36,926 bases of DNA from Obelidium mucronatum (lineage: Eukaryota > Chytridiomycota > Chytridiomycetes > Chytridiales > Chytriomycetaceae): the NCBI GenBank assembly GCA_025765595.1, contig JAIVFH010000264.1, positions 1 through 36,926 on the forward strand, read 5' to 3'. The notes beneath the pieces were generated by a model, which was not told where the DNA came from, searched no databases, and saw nothing but the letters and a program-made list of their open reading frames with translations. Positions 1 through 10,471 of the stretch are shown here, in pieces. Numbering within the stretch: position 1 is the stretch's first letter; every line of letters begins with the position of its first letter. Both the position numbers and the translations under genes were made by a program.

Positions 1-363
1 CAAAGAGGAAACGAGGATTTATTCACAATAACAGATAAACTAACCAATAATAACTCAGTTCTTGCAGATTAGTGTGAGTGAAGGCACATGAGCATCCATA
101 GTGATACACAGCTATTTATTTGCAGTATAATTATAAAAGGGACAGCGAATTATTGTACATGTAATCCAAGCCAATTCTTTTCATCTTCGTCCAAACTCAA
201 AAAACACTCTTTCTGAATTTTAAGCATACTATTTTCGTCCTCTTGTATTTTTCGTCCAACATCCGGCTTTTCTCATGATAATCTTCCAAAGTTGCTTCTG
301 AATTTTGGTTTGGTATATGGTTTGTGGCCTGCAGCTAATATTTTGTGGTAATTGACAAACTCC
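1..363. other. No gene seen
   Basis: AT-rich sequence downstream of the minus-strand HNH gene. I see no coding frame, RNA gene or repeat here. It may hold that gene's 3' UTR. Confidence 0.4.
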
Positions 364-443
364 TTATACTGGAATGCAAGAACAATTCAGGGTGTGGTCG
401 AATGGCGGCATCGTCTCCAAAAAATAGTTCGCGGACTCGCGAA

Positions 444-1109
444 TCAATCCTTCAGCCAATGAATAAGTAGTGTAAAAGTATTGACCATTTTAGTAGTTAT
501 GGTCCACATTGGGTGGAAGTCAAATTTGTCATGATCATTGCGGCACAAAAACATGCCGTTTCGCACGTCATTGATACCAGCCAGCGGTTCTGAGCAGCTA
601 TTATAAAAAATTGACCCTGGAGCCCATAGTACCGGATTTCGCTTCTGATGACGATGAGGAACAATATGACAGGCATCGCCTCTATCATAACGGCAGGCCA
701 CACACATATCTCCATCACGTTCCATTATTCGTTTCCGAAATGGAGCATTAGACTCTCGAGTCGTTGTTGACCTGGATCTCTTGGAACCACTGGAAGAACT
801 GGAAGACGCGGTATCACTCACTCGCTTGAGAGCAGAAAGGTTGCTTGTATCTCGATCAGTTAATGCAACGGGCAGCTTCTGAATCAAGTCATTGTACAGC
901 TTCCTGCTTTGAACCCAGTCTTCTCTCAGTAGCAGAAGGGCGGGCTCGGAGGCCAAGAAGCGCACGAGTTGCCCGTGCTTGCCCGCTGGATGGTCTTCTC
1001 TCCACTCATCAGCCAGTGCTTCCTCTGCTCTTTCAAATTTTGCTTGCGCTACGAGCATGGCCTGTTTGGCATCGGCAATGTCGGTTTGCAGTTGTGTGGT
1101 CATATCCAT
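444..1109 (-). CDS. HNH endonuclease-domain protein
   Basis: A 221-residue protein starting at the ATG at 1109; the frame is open further upstream but has no ATG there. Residues about 1-60 are a helical, charged stretch, followed by a Ser/Arg-rich linker with a run of serines. The C-terminal half is an HNH nuclease-like module: a basic FRKRIMERDG lead-in, CVAC, then CHIVPH, an LW pair and FLCRNDHDKFDFH. This order (paired Cys, HIVP, LC...DH..FD) matches the HNH_2 type found in many fungal proteins of unknown role. It probably binds metal and DNA; no substrate can be inferred. An alternative end is possible: splicing of a 50-bp intron (436-485) after ATG at 486-488 would replace the last 13 residues with 23 others and end at 364. 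It diverges from the GNAT-like gene starting near 1267. Confidence 0.72.
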   Translation of the reverse strand: MDMTTQLQTDIADAKQAMLVAQAKFERAEEALADEWREDHPAGKHGQLVRFLASEPALLLLREDWVQSRKLYNDLIQKLPVALTDRDTSNLSALKRVSDTASSSSSSGSKRSRSTTTRESNAPFRKRIMERDGDMCVACRYDRGDACHIVPHRHQKRNPVLWAPGSIFYNSCSEPLAGINDVRNGMFLCRNDHDKFDFHPMWTITTKMVNTFTLLIHWLKD

Positions 1110-1266
1110 TGTCTTGATTATTTTTTTGAAACACAACGCCACAACATTTTCCAAACAGGATATTTTTTACTTACTAATTTCTTAGTGATTACAAACGTTT
1201 AACGTTGGGCTGGAAAATCTTGAATCATACGAGTCTTCTTTTACATAACAACATTATATCACTCAG

Positions 1267-2307
1267 AATCGTATCCTCGTCCAAGTCTCAAAATATCAAT
1301 TTCAAAACCACAGATACAGTCGCCCCAGTTAAATATTACTGAAAATGACGAAGAGGCAAAAGAAAATGCCGATGGGGTTGTCAAAGTTGAGGTATCATCG
1401 TCTGGTACAGCTGTTGCAGCCATTCAGCCTGTGGTTCCGAAGGTGTACGGCCATCCGCAACTATCTACGAACAAAGCAGGATTTTCTTGTCGTCCTTCCT
1501 GGGGCAGTAGATCGATTTCCATGTTTTGTTGAAAACAACATCTATCCAAAACAAACCAGAGAACATAGGTAGCTTGGGACTTAAACCTGGTGAACAGTGT
1601 AAACTCTTCCTTCCGATACTGTTGTGTTCGCAGCGCTTAATGCGTGGTTCAACAACTCGTTGCGGTTGTATATACTGTTTACTTTAAACGTGTACATTCA
1701 GAGCTCGCGCAACAACAAGTAGAGCAGCAACGCTGCTTGGCGCGAACAAGGCAGGCGATACGCCGTGCCCCCTTGCGGCCTCAAATACTGTCTTTCTACT
1801 GATTCCAGAAGGCGCGATTCCCAGTCTCCCTCTCTCGATCCAAGCATGCGATTTGGCTTTGATGGACCCGCAAAACATGCATATTCGCGCGTTTTCCTTT
1901 GGAAATTCTTTGGGGCCCAAGTTTGCTGTGAATCTTTTCTATTCCTCAATTCAATCCTCTGACCTTACAATTCATCTAGCAATCAGTGTGTGTCCAATGC
2001 TCGATGGCTCAATTGGGCAATTTACCAACCGCTTGTTGATCTGACCTCTGTGAATTCTTCTCAATCATCGCCACCACCGCAACCAAAACCAGTTGGATAC
2101 ATTGTAATCCAACATGAAAACTCTAGGTCACTTCTGAAACACATTTTTGTGAATCCATGTGTTCGTGGTAGGGGGTTGAGGGCTTTGCAGTTGGTGGATC
2201 TTTCATTGACTGTTGAGTCCTCGGATGTTTACCGATCTCAGGTTTGTAGATACAACAATATATACCAGACGTTGTTTTCTCTGCATCATCACTATTCATT
2301 TTTTTAA
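1267..2307 (+). CDS. GNAT-like acetyltransferase, ends unresolved
   Basis: A spliced plus-strand gene rebuilt from frame continuity: exons 1267-1430, 1480-1568, 1702-1927 and 1987-2241, joined by introns of 49, 133 and 59 bp with GT-AG ends and matching phases. The 59-bp intron joins two frames that otherwise look shifted. The last exon reads PVGYIVIQ, then HIFVNPCVRGRGLRALQ, which resembles GNAT motif A with its R-G-x-G acetyl-CoA loop. The N-terminal part is unrecognised and includes DFLVVLPGAVDRFP. No ATG lies in frame in the first exon, so a short exon must lie upstream, between 1110 and 1266. At the 3' end, splicing at 2242 to the acceptor near 2338 gives an immediate stop, although the sequence after it still reads GNAT-like (GMGTLGFLPRD). 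The gene may therefore be decaying. Without splicing the frame runs to 2307. Confidence 0.45.
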
Positions 2308-2630
2308 TTGGACGTGTTTAACTATTCATGCCCATAGAATTGATGTGGTAGCTTCCACAATGCAGCTTTGATGGTTGATGATGGATTGGATGGCATGGGG
2401 ACATTAGGGTTTCTCCCAAGAGATTGAAAATTTTTTTTCAGTACACGTTTGGAAACCCACACTTCGTCTGGTGACGGTCTGAGAAGATGAATGCCCCTTT
2501 TTGAATGAACTCGCTAATCTGGATGTAAGTGGACTAGTTTTGAGAGACATCAAGGAGTAGACATCCAATAGTCTTTATTGATTATAGCTTAGAATGTACT
2601 TAATATGCTTCAAAACTACAACGCTTTTTG
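2308..2630. other. Intergenic or decayed 3' end of the GNAT-like gene
   Basis: The region holds a stretch (about 2345-2425) whose translation resembles the end of a GNAT fold but with an in-frame TGA in front and behind. A minus-strand AATAAA at about 2574-2579 lies roughly 50 nt past the MTG1 stop and is a good candidate for the MTG1 polyadenylation signal. Confidence 0.4.
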
Positions 2631-4064
2631 TCAGTTTCCATCTGCATTGGGTGATTCAGCATAAACAATCCTTCCCATTTGTGCCTCCCTTTCCAGAGAC
2701 ACATCTCGCGTTCCCATCGCTATCGCATCTTGATATTCAAACCATGATTTAATCCCTTCCGGAGAACAGTCATCTAACGTTATTGGCCCAAAGGAACCGT
2801 CTCGAAACATGTGGACGAATGCTCTTGATGCAGAAACACGATTGAATACACCACGAGGAACGGAAAGAATTTCATCTCCAGGAACGGTTCTAACAACAGA
2901 ATTTGGATCATAGTTCTCCCAATTCCCTTTGTCCCGTGCCCTCCTTTCATGAGCTAGTGCATCCTTAAGTTGACTCTTTGCAATAATTGCGTCCAGCAGC
3001 TCCTGGATATTGTTTGTTTGCGGAATTCCCAACCCCATTGTGTAGATTTGCACGGAGTTTTTGTTCTGATTGAGTCTGAAGAGAAGGTATTCGACAATCG
3101 CGAGTTCATTAGACAGAGAGTCTTTTGTGGAACCAGTGAGAGCGACACGAAGGCCTTGGATGGGAGACTTGAATTCTGGGTTGAGGACACCTGGTGTGTC
3201 GACAAGATAAATAGTTGGGTCTGAGTGGATTTTGACTTTTGTTTGGATGGCTCTGGTTACGCCTGCATGTGAAGCCACCGCAGATACTTTTCCTGAATGT
3301 AAGTGGTTGTAGCAGTTAATTTCAAACATGTGGTGGAATTGTGGGAGGGGGACTCTAACTATGTCAATCGCGTCTGTAAGACAAATCAAGACAAAGGGCA
3401 ACTCAGTTTGGCCAAACTCGGTTTACCCATCTCGTGGAGGTTTCCCGCTTTTGGCTTACTTCTCGCCTTCAAGTTTAAACAGTGTATACTGACCCTTATT
3501 AGTCCCATAATGTCGTAACGCATTAATAATCGAAGATTTGCCAACATTGGGGAGACCAACGACAATAACGGACATGTTATTTCCCCAACGAGAAGGATCT
3601 GATTGGGCTTTCTCCACTAGAAGCTTCATGATTTTCTTGATCCAAGGTTTCCCGTTCAATCCAGAACGAGGTTTCGCAGACGTGAAAAGAAACTGATGTT
3701 GCGGAGCGTATTTCGGGAATGATTGGGTAATAAGCTGCGAGTGGAGTGTCAGAGCTTGAATCGTCCAGAAACGCAAACCAAACCTGTGACATATTTGGAT
3801 TGGCCAAGTCCATTTTGTTGAAAAGAACTATTCTGTCTCTCTGGCCCAGCACATGATCGAACTGCCTGTTTGCACCTGAGAGGGGAATGCTGTACTTGGA
3901 GTGAGCAGACTGTGTGTTATGTCAGACCAAACCCACCGAGCATCGCGCACTTCAACCACCACGTCAATGTGGTGTCTTCCTTCGCCCAGAAGCCTTAGTG
4001 TAGTTTGCTGATGCTTTGGAAACCACGGCAGAATCGTCGAAATAGGTGGGGGGACAAACAACAT
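2631..4064 (-). CDS. MTG1: Mitochondrial ribosome-assembly GTPase MTG1
   Basis: Four exons (3937-4064, 3784-3889, 3494-3734, 2631-3292) give 378 residues; the introns are 47, 49 and 201 bp. The protein is a circularly permuted GTPase of the YlqF/RbgA/MTG1 family. In order: WFPKH near the N-terminus (residues 14-18), VRDAR (39-43), IPLS, the G4 motif NKMD (67-70), the G1 loop GLPNVGKSS (138-146), TRAIQ, then the G3 motif DTPGV (190-194) and a helical C-terminal domain. The G4-G1-G3 order defines the family. Members bind the large ribosomal subunit; MTG1 works on the mitochondrial 39S/54S subunit at the inner membrane. Each junction restores a conserved motif (for example DAR-IPLS), so the model is secure. 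The 201-bp third intron is unusually long for this window. The start lies 36 bp from the epsin start on the other strand. Confidence 0.95.
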
Positions 4065-4100
4065 CGATTCTAATAAAAGAAAGAAAAAGAAACAAAAGCA
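4065..4100. promoter_or_regulatory. 36-bp divergent spacer between MTG1 and epsin
   Basis: Only 36 bp separate the ATG of MTG1 (minus) and the ATG of the epsin gene (plus). The spacer is A-rich on the plus strand. Each gene's core promoter and 5' UTR must overlap the other's transcribed region, or one start lies further upstream. Confidence 0.6.
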
Positions 4101-6797
4101 ATGAACTCAGCAAAGGGCGTTGTTCGGTCCGTCAAGAACTACACGAAGGGCTACTCGGACATCCAGATCAAAGTGCGGTAAGCGAGTCAGGCGTTTGTGT
4201 GAAAATCGGTTTATTGGGCCTAACGCCTGTCTCCTAGAGAAGCAACCTCGAACGATCCGGTGCGTTGCCTTACGAGTCCCCGAACGAGGCGCTGCTAACC
4301 GCCTTACTTTCTTGCTGCAACAGGCTCCCGCTTCCCAGGCGGACATGGCCGCGATTGCGCGGGCCACCCACAACCAGTTAACTAAATTCAATGCAACAAG
4401 TTCGACTTATTTAAACAAACAAAACAACAAACCGACAACAGCCGCGACTTTATTGAAATAATGGAAATGCTCGACAAGCGTCTCAACGACAGTGGAAAGA
4501 ACTGGAGGCACGTCTACAAAGTGGGTGCTTGCTTGCCGCCTTTAATTCTTCAATAATGCTCATTTATTCACCGCCTGTTTCTATTCTTCTTTGCATTTAT
4601 TCGTTTTGGTAGAGTCTCGTTTTGCTCGATTTTCTTCTCATTGCTGGTTCCGAGAATGTCATCAAGTATGCGAAAGAAAATCTCTATGTCATCAAGACTT
4701 TGAAGGAATTCATGTATCTTGATGAAGATGGACGGGATCACGGTGCAAATGGTGGGTTTGCAGTACGGCCGAAGGCTTGTTTGGATACTTCCGACAGCAG
4801 GGTCTTTTCATCGAATTTTCGCAGACTGGCTACGTTAATTGATTATGTCGCCGAAGGTGGTGAATTTGGACAGCACACATTTTCTTTTGATTCCTCAAGC
4901 TAATCCGCTTCGCCAATTCCAATCAACTAACACGAATCTCAAATATCTAGTGCGTCAATTGAGTAAAGATATCACTGCTCACCTGAGTGACGATGCGCGT
5001 TTGAGAGAAGAACGTGCAGGACAAACCCGAAACCACAGATTCAGTGGAAGTGATGATGAGGAGAGGGGCCGGTACAGAAACCCGGATCGGGACCGGGAAC
5101 AAAGAAGTGGCAACAGCAGCTATGGAAACAACGAAGATGATGAATTGAGACGGGCGTTAGAAGAGAGTAAGCGCACGGCTGAGGCTGAAGAACGTAGGCG
5201 TGCAGACCGAAACAAGACGTAACGCCACTTTTTTTGTCATCAATGTCTATGGGCTAATAGTTTTTCCGAAAACAGAGACTCTGACCTGAAAAAAGCCTTG
5301 GAAATAAATGAACGGGAAAGGTATGGGGAAATGCATTAAATTGACGTGTGTGACTTATCGGCGAAATCTGCAGTCAACCTGCTCCCAAGCAGGCGGAAAT
5401 TATTGACTTCTTCAGTCCAGTTCAAACTGCTCAACCCAATTTGTTTGAATCCGCTCAAGCGAATCCTTTTGGTGGTTTTGGGAGTGGGTTCCAACAGGAC
5501 CCATTTGCTGCTCAAATGCAACAACAGCAAATGCAACAGCAAATGTTACTCCAGCAACAGCAGGCCGCAATGCAGCAGGAGCAAGCTCGTCAGTTGGCTT
5601 TGCAGCAAGAGGCTGCAAGACAGCAGCAAGCTCTCGCTCTCCAACAGCAACAACAGCAACAGTCATTGATGTCTGGATTTGCTGCGTATGATGCTCAGGC
5701 TGCTTCAAGGGCCGTTGCTGCCGATCCTTTGTTTGATGTCGCACGAAACAGGTTTGTTTATCATTTGAACCACTGTCTCAAACACATTATTCAACGAAAT
5801 TGTTTTTTAGCTCTCAAATCGACCCATTTGCAAACCTTGCCGTCTCTCGTGGATCTGTGTAAGTAGTACGATGAAGTCCTTTCTCAATTTAAAATGCACC
5901 TTTTTGCAGGAGTGCTGTTGGAGTATCGGCTGTTCGGTCAGGTTCTCTTGTGGGTGCAAGCAATCCATTTGGAAGTGCTACTGCTACACCAGTAAGTGTG
6001 ATAGTTTTTGTGGTGCCATCAATCTAACTCGCTGATAGTTCGGAAACTCTTCCAATAACAGCAACTTTGGCACTGGAAACGATGTGTTCAACACCCAAAC
6101 TGCACCCGTCAGCAATCTTTTTGGCGGTGTTACAACAAACAACAGCAACGCGTTTGCTAGTGCACCTGCGGGAGGCGCGGCAAAGAATCCATTCGGTGGT
6201 GTCTCGAATCAACAGCAATTTGGTCAACAGCAGCAGCAACCGTCTCCATTTGGCAGTTTGGGTATGCCAAATAGCAACCGTCCAGTCACAAGCCAACGAG
6301 ACTTTGCAGATCTGAGTCCATTCCCAAAAGCCAATACTGGTCCAATTGGAGCCATGGGACAGCCCCAGCAACAATCGTCACCATTTGGTACTCAACAGCA
6401 GCAGCCGTTTGGAGGATTTGGGGGTGCCTCTACGTCGGCGGCCCAACCATTTGGAACCAACAGCGGAAACAACAGTGCTTTTGGAACACAGCAAAACGGG
6501 TTTGGACAGCAACAGCAGCAACCAAATGCATTTGGTGGTGCTGCTCAGCCATTTGGCACTCAACAAAACGCCTTTGGAAGTCAAGCGCAACAGCCTTTTG
6601 GAAACAACGCATTTGGAACGCAGCCACAACAACAACAGCAAAATGCCTTTGGAACACAACAGAATGCATTTGGACAACAACAACAGCAGCAACCTTTTGG
6701 AACGAACCAATTTCCAATGCCTGGTCAGCAACAGCAGCCGCAGTTTAATGCTTTCGGTCAACCGCAGCAGCAACAGCAACAACAATCCTTTTTCTGA
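4101..6797 (+). CDS. Epsin (ENTH/UIM endocytic adaptor)
   Basis: Eleven exons: 4101-4177, 4238-4259, 4324-4376, 4442-4520, 4613-4751, 4951-5218, 5276-5320, 5374-5751, 5811-5858, 5910-5991, 6039-6797; 649 residues. The N-terminus is an ENTH domain (about 1-145) with KVREATSNDP, RLNDSGKNWRHVYK, VLLDFLL and DDARLREERA, the phosphoinositide-binding signature of epsins (yeast Ent1/Ent2). Two ubiquitin-interacting motifs follow: DDELRRALEESKR and DSDLKKALEIN, the second in its own 45-bp exon. A long Gln-rich tail carries NPF tripeptides (EH-domain ligands) and DPF motifs (AP-2 ligands). No clear clathrin box was found. The protein should act at the plasma membrane, linking ubiquitinated cargo and PI(4,5)P2 to clathrin coats. 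The last exon is a low-complexity run of about 17 PFG/AFG units. Every intron has consistent phase. Confidence 0.95.
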
Positions 6798-7130
6798 CCT
6801 CAATAGTCTCAGTTATTCTGTGAAATTATCAGAATTTCCCATTCTCTCCCTCCCTTTCGTCTGCGTTTGTGTGTGTTTTATTGGGTTGGTTTAGAAGGAT
6901 CGGTGTGTTTACGTTGTTGGTTTCTTCTTATTGTTTTCATCTTGTTTTTTTCTTGTTCTTAAATACATGATCTTATTATTGTAAAAATATGGCTTTATTG
7001 AAACGCGAGTACGTATGAGCATTCAATTAAAAAACACCGCACAAAGTGTCTGCACAAGATGTTACATTTCTTTGAGTTGCATTATTGGAGTCGCTGGTGA
7101 TTTTTTTAAAGAAATTCACAGACATTACGC
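6798..7130. other. Epsin 3' flank, no gene
   Basis: T-rich sequence following the epsin stop, probably 3' UTR. No coding frame recognised. Confidence 0.5.
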
Positions 7131-7139
7131 TTAGGGCTA

Positions 7140-8107
7140 ATTCGAATCTAACGTGTTTTGGTTTTGGGGGTTGTAACTTGGCCTAGCGAAGTTGAGTCCT
7201 GCTTCGATTCCTGGCGGATTGACTCATGAAACTTGAGTTGCACTGATTGCACGTGTTTGAAGTTGATCAGCAATCGTAAATTCAACAGTTTTTACAATGT
7301 CGATGGAAGAATCCCGCACTGATGTTGTGAGAACACCCTTTTTTGAAACAAGCGGGCTATCACTGCCATGACTAAGCTTTTTCGTGTAAAAATATTAATA
7401 AATAGTACTCACAAAACTTGGAAAACATTCACATCTGATTTTGAAAAGGTTGGTAAGTTAAAACTCCGACATGTGGTAACTACGATGAGCTGGCGGCTTC
7501 AATCAGAGTCGTAATGGTGACACTGAAACCATTGCGAGATCTTTTGCCCCCACGTAAGCTTGAACGCGTTTGGAAAGCACCGCATCATATACTGGTTGAA
7601 TTGGATTTCATTCAATTGGATTTGATCGCGTCATCCTTCGGGAAGGAAGGAAGGTCAGAAAAGTGACAAAACGAAAGAATACTTGCAAACTTACAATCGC
7701 TTGACCGATTGCAGCTCGTTCGGAGTCACGCTGTACGCGAATTACTCACAATGCTTGTAAGTTGTACAAGAACCAAATCAGATTTTGACAATGCCTTCAA
7801 AAATAGCATGGGAAAATTCCACTGCGTTGGCGGCTTCGATTAGAGTCGTGATGGTCGCACAGAAGCTGTTGCGCTTTTCCCACGAAAGCTTGGTGCTTTT
7901 TGAGAATCGAACTTTCTTCACATTTTCAACTGTGATTGTACAACTTTCAACCAGTTCTACTTTCGTTTGATTTTCCTCCATCAAAAAACGGGCAAGATCT
8001 TTTTGCAGAAGTGGCCGCGATGGTGTTGCTGATTGGAAGGCAAGTACGTTTTCGTCTGTTTCCGACTGCTTTGAAAGGGTAGCAAGAAGGGTGCTCTGAA
8101 TGCTCAT
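7140..8107 (-). pseudogene. Broken copy A of the 20.7-22.4 kb gene family
   Basis: A degenerate relative of the six-exon gene at 20689-22386. From 8107 the frame opens with ATG and soon matches the intact copy at DLARFLMEEN. It then jumps to the intact copy's exon 2, so the end of exon 1 and intron 1 are missing. Exon 2 shares VRFSKSTKLSWEK and CATITTLIEAA almost exactly. Just after SHAI one extra T (ATTTTTGAAGG against ATTTTAAAGG) shifts the frame. A second, more decayed copy of the exon-1 end plus exon 2 lies at about 7480-7745 (TPNELQSVK before a GTAAG donor). An exon-3-like piece lies at about 7210-7380 (SIDIVKTV against SIDLVKTV). This is a non-functional mosaic. Confidence 0.75.
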
Positions 8108-8109
8108 AT

Positions 8110-8290
8110 TCTGCTGCTTTTACCGTAGTACACGTTCTGCTGTCGACTTGATTTGATCGAATCATTCTTTGGGAAGTTTCGTCAAAAAAGTGACTGGAAA
8201 ATTGACAGGGAAAAACAAGGAAGAATTCCTGCAATACTTACAATTCCTTGATAGATAGCAAAGGCGTGGTCTGTGAAATAGACGCAAGTT
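8110..8290 (-). repeat. Further fragment of the same family (exon 1/intron 1 junction)
   Basis: On the minus strand an exon-1-like end followed by GTAAGT (near 8237-8242), a T-rich int ron-like stretch and an exon-2-like start resembles the corresponding junction at about 7640-7700 and at 22085-22165. It sits directly upstream of copy A's ATG. Confidence 0.5.
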
Positions 8291-8384
8291 GAAAAAGGGT
8301 ATTAGAATCACGAAAGAACAAATTAAATAATCAACGTTCTTTTCATTGGGGTGATTCAGGCAGCAATCAGATTGTTTGAAAAAT

Positions 8385-8790
8385 TTAGGATTCTTTTGGA
8401 AACTACAGCTTTGCTGCGCTAGAGGTTTAATTGAAGAAGAGATGGCAAGTTTTCATTTGTTGCCGGCAGACCTGCAAGGGCAGGAAAGAGGCTGTTTTAA
8501 TTACTTCAGGAAAAGCGCTTTTTTATGAATGTCAGTTTTTATTCTTCGTTGATTTCAGGGGTTTCCCTTTTCGACTCCAAACAAGAACAAACAGCTCAAA
8601 TCTTTTATTGAAATCTGCATTCTGCCCCTGATTTCTCATGGATCAAAACTCGGAAAAAGCGTAAAAAGCGAAACCTGAAAGTCAAGTAAGTAGTAGCAAT
8701 TATGCAAGTATCGCTTTCCATCCGATTGGGGTGATTCAATAGTTGCTTTACATGTTCTTTGAATTTGATCTGCCGCGATTCTTTCGTGGT
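8385..8790. repeat. Dispersed repeat P, copy 1
   Basis: Close match, same orientation, to about 20100-20460. Both contain GGCAGACCTGCAAGGGC, GAGGCTGTTTTAATTA, TTGAAATCTGCATTCTGCC and TTTCTCGT/TTTCTCAT. No coding frame is conserved. It lies beside a family copy at both places, so it belongs to the same duplicated neighbourhood. Confidence 0.75.
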
Positions 8791-8832
8791 AAAAGTCCTG
8801 TTAAAACGACCGCATTTTAACAGGATTTTTAA

Positions 8833-9060
8833 CAGGAATTGTTGTTTCGTAAATCTGTTGCTCTCACCCTTCCTTTATTCTGCGTATTTGACATGAGAAG
8901 GTGGAATTGCGCAAACGCGAATAAGACGGTCTTTTTCATGAGTGAATTTTTTACATCCCAGCATTTCTGATGGAAGGAGGGTGTTAAGACGGTCTTGCTC
9001 TCGGTTAGGCCATAAATCCACCGGGGCTGATGTATTATCCACCAAACATACAAGTTCCAC
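8833..9060 (-). repeat. Duplicated promoter segment without its gene, copy 1
   Basis: Matches the 5' flank of the intact family gene (22410-22640): shared blocks include TTGTTGTTTCGTAAATCTG, CTCACCCTTCCTTTATTCTG and CATGAGTGAATTTTTT. The TATA box found in the intact gene is deleted here, and no exon 1 follows. Confidence 0.7.
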
Positions 9061-9084
9061 AGCAGAAACTTCTACTGTTTCCGA

Positions 9085-9209
9085 GAAAAGCAGCTTCTCC
9101 AAAAAGCACCTGAGGCTTCAGTTGACACATTCTCAAGGAACTTTTGCACCAACTTGTCAGTTGCTGGCTTTCTTGACACGTCAGGGCACAAAGTTGTTGG
9201 GAAGTGCAT
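9085..9209 (-). pseudogene. Exon-1 relic of the same family (copy C)
   Basis: From the ATG at 9209 the minus strand encodes a short N-terminus ending in QKFLENVSTEASGAF. This aligns with LSFLEQVTFEPTGAL in exon 1 of the intact gene. The frame runs into a stop after about 45 codons and passes directly into the next promoter-like segment. Confidence 0.6.
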
Positions 9210-9235
9210 GTTTCTCTAATATTTTTTTATTGTGT

Positions 9236-9445
9236 TCCAGAGAATTGTTGCTTTTGTAAATCTGCCCTTAGGTTGGTGATTTCGTTGCACATCTCACCTT
9301 TGTTCATCAAGTGCACTAGAAGAATCACTCGAATTGCCAAAAAATATGGCCTTGTTCAAGAATTTCAGCATATTTGTCGGAAATATTGTTAAACGGTCAA
9401 GCTCTTGCTTAGGATATATTTTGACTAATAACGCGTGATATCTAT
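9236..9445 (-). repeat. Duplicated promoter segment, copy 2
   Basis: A third, more diverged version of the 5' flank seen at 22410-22640 and 8833-9060, placed correctly ahead of the exon-1 relic at 9209. The TATA position reads CCTAAGG rather than CTATAAAAGG. Confidence 0.6.
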
Positions 9446-9960
9446 TTAGATGCAGGCCAAGGAGTACGAGGGAAGAATCCTTGAAACTGTCCAAGTCCTT
9501 CAAACTCAAAAATTCTCCAAGACAGTACTGTCCACCAAATACCGTGATGTTGCAACCGGCAATGTCAAGACTGCGCTTGTGGCTTGGCTTTTTTTTTATG
9601 CTAAAAAAAAAAAAATTCACCTCATCAGTTTTAAGGAGAATAAAAATTTTTTTTCTGCCAAGAGTTGTTGTTCTAATAAATTAAAAAAGTAAAAAAAATA
9701 GGAACTCTTCAATTTATCCTCTTGGGGGGAGGTCGGAATACCGAGTTCATAACAGGTTTCAAATCATCGTGGATGAATGAATAAACTAGAAATACGATTG
9801 CTAAAAATGTTTCAACTACCCGGAGTTCACGCAAATTGGATTTAAGACAGCCGCAGCGATAGGAGTATTTAATAATGCACACCATAGACTGATGTACGTT
9901 ACTACTTCTATTTTTATTTTGTGAAGGAAGTTCTCGGTTGATTGAGATGTCAGGCGGACG
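9446..9960. other. AT-rich spacer, no gene
   Basis: Contains A- and T-runs around 9590-9650 and 9685-9695. No frame looks coding. Confidence 0.4.
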
Positions 9961-9964
9961 TCCA

Positions 9965-10240
9965 AGTGTCTCCCAATTTCTACAAAAGAGGGTGTTGGAG
10001 CACTGTAGCAGACCGGCCGGTAGCGTCTCCACGTTCCCAAAAAAGGGTGTTGGAGCGCTGTAGATGACCGGTAGTGTCTCCACGAGTTTTGGAAGATTGC
10101 AGCGGAGACTATGAAACTGGTCAAGTGGTACTATGAAGTAGAATTACGAGCTGAAGAAATCAAGTTTTGGAATATTGCAGCGGAGACTATTAAGCTGGCC
10201 AAAAGTGGTACTATGAGGGGCATGGAATGGTATGTATTGC
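9965..10240. repeat. Dispersed repeat Q, copy 1 with internal tandem units
   Basis: Two kinds of unit occur twice each. One is GTGTTGGAGC followed by CTGTAG and a CCGG-containing stretch (about 9985 and 10045). The other is TTTTGGAA followed by ATTGCAGCGGAGACTAT and GTGGTACTATGA (about 10087 and 10163). The same units recur at 14960-15440. No coding potential recognised. Confidence 0.7.
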
Positions 10241-10260
10241 GTCAATTTAAGATCCCAGAT

Positions 10261-10261
<1 letters not shown>

Positions 10262-10302
<41 letters not shown>
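10262..10302. repeat. Poly-T tract, 41 bp
   Basis: Uninterrupted run of T directly after repeat Q. It could be a poly-A tail of a retrotransposed sequence read in antisense, or simple homopolymer slippage. The exact length is unreliable from sequencing. Confidence 0.8.
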
Positions 10303-10307
<5 letters not shown>

Positions 10308-10471
10308 TGAAAGATGATGTTAGTGGAGAAATGAGTCAAGTTTTTGATTCTCTTTATTTTCAGGGGTGTTGTGCAGGTGCAGGACTGTGTGGTGGCTGTT
10401 TGGTCAAAGCACACATCATCCAAAATAAAAACTCAATCATTAACAGTTTTTTATTTTTTAATTTCATAGAA

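Noticed and set aside
6378..6803. Leu/Ser-rich minus-strand frame over the epsin tail
   Set aside because: It is a mirror of the CAG/CAA-rich coding strand and has no splice or motif support.
8829..9102. Minus-strand frame conserved in the duplicated promoter copies (DRLNTLLPSEML against DRLITLLPPEIL)
   Set aside because: The DNA itself is highly similar, so an open frame in three copies is weak evidence of coding. It lies upstream of the TATA box in the intact gene.
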